From: Streptomyces sindenensis
GTDB taxonomy: Bacteria; Actinomycetota; Actinomycetes; Streptomycetales; Streptomycetaceae
Direction: 5' to 3'
DNA length: 53,906 nt
Assembly: GCF_014649035.1 (NCBI RefSeq)
Contig: NZ_BMSG01000042.1
Coordinates: forward strand, 1-53,906
The translations under genes were made by a program, and so were the position numbers. This document shows, in pieces, positions 50,626 to 53,906 of this stretch; within the stretch, counting starts at the first letter, position 1, and each line of letters starts with the position of its first letter. The notes beneath the pieces were generated by a model that saw only the letters and a list, made by a program, of their open reading frames with translations, had not been told where the DNA came from and searched no databases.

Positions 50626-50634
50626 GGGTTCTCC

Positions 50635-51783
50635 TCAACTCCTCAGCAGGACAGCGGATGTCGGCACGCCCTCACCGGCGGTGACCAGGCAGGTGGCGGC
50701 GTCCGGCACCTGGGCGGTGGAGGTTCCGCGCAGTTGCTTGACGCCCTCGGTGATGAGGTTGAAGCCGTGGACGTACGCCTCGCTCAGCCCGCCCCCGCCG
50801 GTGTTGACCGGCAGCCGTCCGCCGCTCTCCAGCGCCCCGCCCTCGGTGAACGCCCCGCCCTCGCCGCGCGCGCAGAAGCCGTAGCCCTCCAGGGAGAGGG
50901 GGACGAGCGGGGTGAACGCGTCGTAGATCTGGGCCACATGGACGTCCTGCGGCCCGAAGTCGGCCTGTTTCCAGAGCTGTCGAGCTGCCGTCCAGGCGGG
51001 CCCGGTGAGCGGGTCGTCGTTCCAGTAGTTGACCATCCCGTGGTGCTGGGCGGGCAGCCCCTGGGCGACGGAGTGGAGGTAGACGGGCTTGTGCCGGCAG
51101 TCGCGGGCGCGCTCGGCGGAGACGATGACGCAGGCCAGCGCCCCGTCCGTCTCCAGGCAGTTGTCGAAGAGGCAGAGGGGTTCGCTGATCCAGCGGGAGG
51201 TCATGTACATCTCGCGGGTCAGCGGCCGGTCGTACATGATCGCGTCCGGGTTCTGGTTGGCCCGGTTGCGGCAGGCGAGGGCGACGTTGAAGAGGTGGTC
51301 GCGGGTGGCGCCGTACTCGTGCATGTAGCGCCGGGCGAGCATGCCGATCTCGTCGGCGGGACGCAGCAGCCCGTAGGGCCGGGTCCACTGTGCGGGGGTG
51401 GGGAGCTGTACGGCGGTGTTCTTCCACGGCCGGGGGCCCGACCCGCGCTTCCGTGACCGCCAGGCGACCCCCACGCTCGCCTGTCCGGTGGCGACGGCGG
51501 CGGCGAGATGGCCGAGGGTGGCGCAGGAACCCCCGCCTCCGTACCCCACCTTGCTGAAGAAGGTGACGTCCCCGGCCCCGATCGCCTTGGCGACCTCGAC
51601 CTCGTCGGTCTCCTCCATGGTGTACGAGGCGAAGCCGTCGACCTCCGAGGGGGTGATGCCCGCGTCGTCGAGGGCGGCGAGGATCGCCCGGCAGGCGAGG
51701 GTCTTCTCGGACTCCGGCAGCCGTTTCGCGAACGCCGTCTGCCCTATCCCGACTATCGCCGTCGCGTCCTTGAGCGTCGCCAT
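50635..51783 (-). CDS. Ltp2/thiolase-like acyl-CoA aldolase or thiolase
   Basis: 382 residues. SCP2-thiolase fold (TAIVGIGQTAFAKR, CRAILAALDDAGITPSEVDGFASY, YMHEYGATRDHLFNVALACRNRANQNPDA, IYDAFTPLVPLSLEGYGFCARGEGGAF). Has Cys87 in GGGGSCATLGH. The final NTGGGGLSEAYVHG lacks the GHP of thiolases; Ltp2-type retro-aldolases, which release a ketone and propionyl- or acetyl-CoA, have such an ending. With DUF35 and crotonase genes downstream it forms a compact hydration-aldol cleavage set. Shares operator 51839-51853 with the divergent ligase gene. Confidence 0.9.
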   Translation of the reverse strand: MATLKDATAIVGIGQTAFAKRLPESEKTLACRAILAALDDAGITPSEVDGFASYTMEETDEVEVAKAIGAGDVTFFSKVGYGGGGSCATLGHLAAAVATGQASVGVAWRSRKRGSGPRPWKNTAVQLPTPAQWTRPYGLLRPADEIGMLARRYMHEYGATRDHLFNVALACRNRANQNPDAIMYDRPLTREMYMTSRWISEPLCLFDNCLETDGALACVIVSAERARDCRHKPVYLHSVAQGLPAQHHGMVNYWNDDPLTGPAWTAARQLWKQADFGPQDVHVAQIYDAFTPLVPLSLEGYGFCARGEGGAFTEGGALESGGRLPVNTGGGGLSEAYVHGFNLITEGVKQLRGTSTAQVPDAATCLVTAGEGVPTSAVLLRS

Positions 51784-51838
51784 CCGCTGACCTCCCGCAC
51801 CGTCGCCCCTGCTGACAGCGGCAGAGGCTACCGCTAAT

Positions 51839-51853
51839 CTGACGGATAGTCAG
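51839..51853. promoter_or_regulatory. Regulon operator CTGACGGATAGTCAG
   Basis: Shared by the divergent thiolase-DUF35-crotonase operon (start 51783, 55 bases away) and the FadD3-like ligase (GTG 51880, 26 bases away). Confidence 0.8.
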
Positions 51854-51879
51854 CTAGTGCGGCGGCGGAAGGCGGGCGC

Positions 51880-53436
51880 GTGATGCGGGGCGACGAGGAG
51901 TGGGGCAGCATCCCGGGGCTGGTGCGGGCGGCGGCGACCCGGTACGGCCCCACCGAGGCGGTGGCCGACGGCCGCACGAGGCTCACGTACGCCGAGCTCG
52001 GCGCGCGGGTGGAGCGGGCAGCGGCGGCGTGCATGGCGGCCGGGGTGGAGCCCGGCGACCGGGTGGCGATCTGGGCCCCGAACACGACGGAGTGGATCGT
52101 CTCGGCGCTGGGGGCGGTGAGCGCGGGCGCGGTGCTGGTCCCCCTCAACACCCGCTTCAAGGGCGCGGAGGCGGCGCACATCCTGCGGCGCAGCCGGGCG
52201 AGGCTGCTGTTCGTGACGGGAACGTTCCTGGGCACGTCGTACGTGGCGTCGCTGCGCCGGGCGGAGGTGAGACTGCCGGACCTGGAACGCGTGGTGGTGC
52301 TGGCGGACACGGCTCCCGAGGACTACACGAGCTGGCCGGAGTTCCTGGCGGCGGGGGAGGGGGTGGAGCCCGCGGCGGTACGGGACCGGGCGGCCGGGAT
52401 CGCTCCTTCATCGCCCTCCGACATCATCTACACGTCGGGCACGACGGGCGCGCCCAAGGGGGCGGTGATCACGCATGCGCAGACGCTGCGCGCGTACGGG
52501 ATCTGGAGCGAGCTGGCGGGCCTGTGCGAGGGCGACCGCTATCTCATCGTGAACCCGTTCTTCCACACCTTCGGCTACAAGGCGGGGATCATCGCCTGCC
52601 TGATGCGGGGGGCCACGATGGTGCCGCAGCCGGTGTTCAACGTGGACACGGTGCTGGCGAACATCGCGGCGGAGCGGATCTCGGTCCTCCCCGGCCCGCC
52701 GACCCTCCACCAGTCCCTCCTGGACCACCCGTCCCGCGACGCACACGACCTGTCGGCCCTGCGCCTGGTGGTGACGGGTGCGGCGGTGGTCCCCCTCCAG
52801 CTGGTGGAGCGCCTGCGCAACGAGCTGGGCATCGCCACGGTCCTCACGGCGTACGGCCTCTCCGAGGCGAGCGGCATCGTCACGATGTGCCGCCGGGACG
52901 ACGCGCCGGAGACCGTGGCGACGACCTCGGGCCGTGCGATCCCCGGCACGGAGATCCGCGTCCTGGCGGAACCGGGCGCTCCGGGCGAGATCCAGGTCCG
53001 CGGCTTCCACGTGATGACCGGCTACTTCGAGGACCCGGACACGACGGCCGCCACGATGACCGAGGACGGCTGGCTCCGCACCGGCGACGTGGGCGTCCTG
53101 GACGCGGCGGGCAACCTGAGGATCACGGACCGGATCAAGGACATGTTCATCGTGGGCGGCTTCAACGCGTACCCGGCCGAGATAGAGCAGCTCCTCGGCC
53201 TCCACCCGGACGTGGCCGACGTCGCGGTCATCGGCGTCCCGGACCCGCGCCTCGGCGAGGTCGGCAAGGCGTACGCGGTCCGCCGCCGGGGCGCGACGCT
53301 CACCGCGGACGACCTGATCGCCTGGTCCCGCCGCGAGATGGCGAACTTCAAGGTCCCGAGGACGGTGGAGTTCGTCGCGGAACTCCCGCGCAACGCGAGC
53401 GGCAAGGTGGTGAAGGGGGAGCTGCGGGGGCTGTAG
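51880..53436 (+). CDS. FadD3-like acyl-CoA ligase
   Basis: 518 residues from GTG 51880 (the ATG two codons on is nearly equivalent). AMP-forming ligase: IIYTSGTTGAPKGAVITHAQ (near 188), GLSEASGIVTMC, TGDVGVLDAAGNLRITDRIKDMFIVGGFNAYPAE, and catalytic Lys in PRNASGKVVKGELRG. Size and motif phrasing resemble the FadD3/HIP-CoA synthetase group of steroid ring C/D degradation. Forms a CoA thioester from a bulky acid. It is the second ligase in the regulon, so two different acids or two pathway stages are activated. Confidence 0.92.
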   Translation: MMRGDEEWGSIPGLVRAAATRYGPTEAVADGRTRLTYAELGARVERAAAACMAAGVEPGDRVAIWAPNTTEWIVSALGAVSAGAVLVPLNTRFKGAEAAHILRRSRARLLFVTGTFLGTSYVASLRRAEVRLPDLERVVVLADTAPEDYTSWPEFLAAGEGVEPAAVRDRAAGIAPSSPSDIIYTSGTTGAPKGAVITHAQTLRAYGIWSELAGLCEGDRYLIVNPFFHTFGYKAGIIACLMRGATMVPQPVFNVDTVLANIAAERISVLPGPPTLHQSLLDHPSRDAHDLSALRLVVTGAAVVPLQLVERLRNELGIATVLTAYGLSEASGIVTMCRRDDAPETVATTSGRAIPGTEIRVLAEPGAPGEIQVRGFHVMTGYFEDPDTTAATMTEDGWLRTGDVGVLDAAGNLRITDRIKDMFIVGGFNAYPAEIEQLLGLHPDVADVAVIGVPDPRLGEVGKAYAVRRRGATLTADDLIAWSRREMANFKVPRTVEFVAELPRNASGKVVKGELRGL

Positions 53437-53457
53437 GCCCCGCCCCCGGACACGCGG

Positions 53458-53493
53458 GAGGGGCCCGAGCGTTTCCCCCGTCTCGGGCCCCTC
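53458..53493. terminator. Terminator hairpin after the FadD3-like gene
   Basis: Perfect 12-base arms GAGGGGCCCGAG (53458-53469) and CTCGGGCCCCTC (53482-53493), loop of 12 bases. Lies between two convergent genes. Confidence 0.88.
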
Positions 53494-53568
53494 ACACATT
53501 CCCCCGTACCGCGACCGCGGCGGCTCCCCCTCGGCGCTGCCGTGATCGCTTCCCCCTCGGGCCCCCGC

Positions 53569-53748
53569 TCAGCGCGGGTCCGGCCCCGTCATGTGGCTGT
53601 CTGCGGCCTGGACCGTGGGCTCGCCCGTCATGTGGCTGTCCAAGGGCTGGACCGTGGGCTCGCCCGTCATGTGACTGTCCTGGGGCTTGACGTCGCCTGC
53701 GGTTCCGGGCTGAACCTGCGGCGGCTTGATCTTCTTCGCTTCGCTCAT
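53569..53748 (-). CDS. Small repeat peptide with three DSHMTG motifs
   Basis: 59 residues, ATG 53748 with GGAG 8 bases upstream. After MSEAKKIKPPQVQPG come three repeats: DSHMTGEPTVQ (residues 24-34), DSHMTGEPTVQ (37-47) and DSHMTG (50-55), ending PDPR. No signal peptide, Cys or membrane segment. The repeats are encoded by near-identical DNA (CCACATGACGGGCGAGCCCA at two, diverging at the third). I recall short Streptomyces proteins with DSHMP/DSHMT repeats annotated only as 'sigma-like'; their role is unknown to me, and repeated cores recall precursor peptides. Convergent with the FadD3-like gene, terminator between. Confidence 0.75.
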   Translation of the reverse strand: MSEAKKIKPPQVQPGTAGDVKPQDSHMTGEPTVQPLDSHMTGEPTVQAADSHMTGPDPR

Positions 53749-53892
53749 GGGTGAACTCCGTTACTCGGTGCGTGGATGGTTGGCGAAGCTCGTCCGGCTG
53801 CTCCCCCGTGGGCTGCCGGACGAGCTATTCAGAGCCGTTCACCTTAGACGTCGTTTCTTATGGCTATCAGAGCGGCATGAGAGCCTCCTGGC

Positions 53893-53906
53893 ATGAGCTA
53901 CGACCT
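53893..53906 (+). CDS. Possible start of a gene running off the right edge (MSYD...)
   Basis: ATG 53893 begins MSYDL and continues out of the window. It is divergent from the DSHMTG peptide gene across 144 bases of AT-richer sequence (TTAGACGTCGTTTCTTATGG region) that could hold promoters for both. Ribosome site weak (GAGAG about 20 bases upstream). Too short to identify. Confidence 0.25.

Overview
The window is high-GC actinobacterial DNA and most likely a Streptomyces chromosome. Evidence: very high G+C with G/C-rich third codon positions, many GTG starts, ATGA/GTGA translational overlaps, an XRE(DUF5753)/DUF397 pair, a GlxA-type AraC regulator, a RsbW-like ATPase, the PspAB-HtpX pair, and a cytosolic Ser/Thr kinase fused to a PQQ-type propeller. 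All product names come from reading motifs; no database search was possible.

Layout. (1) 1-1944: a decayed ESX/polymorphic-toxin locus. A WXG100-like/RNase A-like toxin pseudogene sits directly upstream of an intact small gene that it overlaps by ATGA (probable cognate immunity), followed by a CdiI-like immunity gene that runs off the left edge. (2) 2159-13133: EF-hand protein, then the first block of a CoA-dependent catabolic gene set: acyl-CoA ligase, amidohydrolase, a pair of acyl-CoA dehydrogenase (ACAD) subunits, cyclase-family hydrolase, SDR, ACAD and zinc alcohol dehydrogenase, interrupted by a RsbW-like ATPase. (3) 13221-20484: TetR, GlxA/AraC, DUF2809-like, MFS, flavin reductase, CGNR regulator, VOC and PPOX-fold genes. 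(4) 20500-23546: crotonase plus NDP-forming acyl-CoA synthetase. (5) 23940-34100: accessory stretch with NmrA-type reductase, lipoprotein and streptogrisin-type protease of lower GC, AraC, AhpD-like, VOC, DUF2867 plus TetR, CzcO-like monooxygenase, and two gene relics. (6) 34569-35452: DoxX-DUF35 operon. (7) 35466-40121: WhiJ-type pair, PspAB-HtpX, PdxH, Phd/PIN toxin-antitoxin. (8) 40296-44151: thiolase-like, ACAD, F420-type oxidoreductase, TetR. (9) 44507-49366: VOC, kinase-propeller, membrane and secreted proteins. (10) 49384-53436: crotonase, DUF35, thiolase/Ltp-like, acyl-CoA ligase. (11) 53569-53748: a 59-residue peptide with three DSHMTG repeats.

The unifying signal is a 15-bp palindrome, CTGACG-N3-CGTCAG. 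I find it ten times, in nearly every promoter region of the CoA-catabolism genes (4317, 4407, 9864, 18125, 23605, 23629, 34533, 41473, 41577, 51839), with a degenerate eleventh copy over the start codon of the TetR gene at 43504-44151. It ties together two acyl-CoA ligases, four ACAD subunits, SDR, alcohol dehydrogenase, cyclase, two crotonases, an NDP-forming synthetase, two thiolase/aldolase-like proteins, two DUF35 proteins, flavin reductase, DoxX and a deazaflavin oxidoreductase in one dispersed regulon. The gene set resembles actinobacterial degradation of steroid-like or alicyclic carboxylic acids (heteromeric ACADs, Ltp/DUF35 pairs, FadD3-like ligase). No ring-cleavage dioxygenase, KstD or KshA is visible here, so the substrate is unknown.
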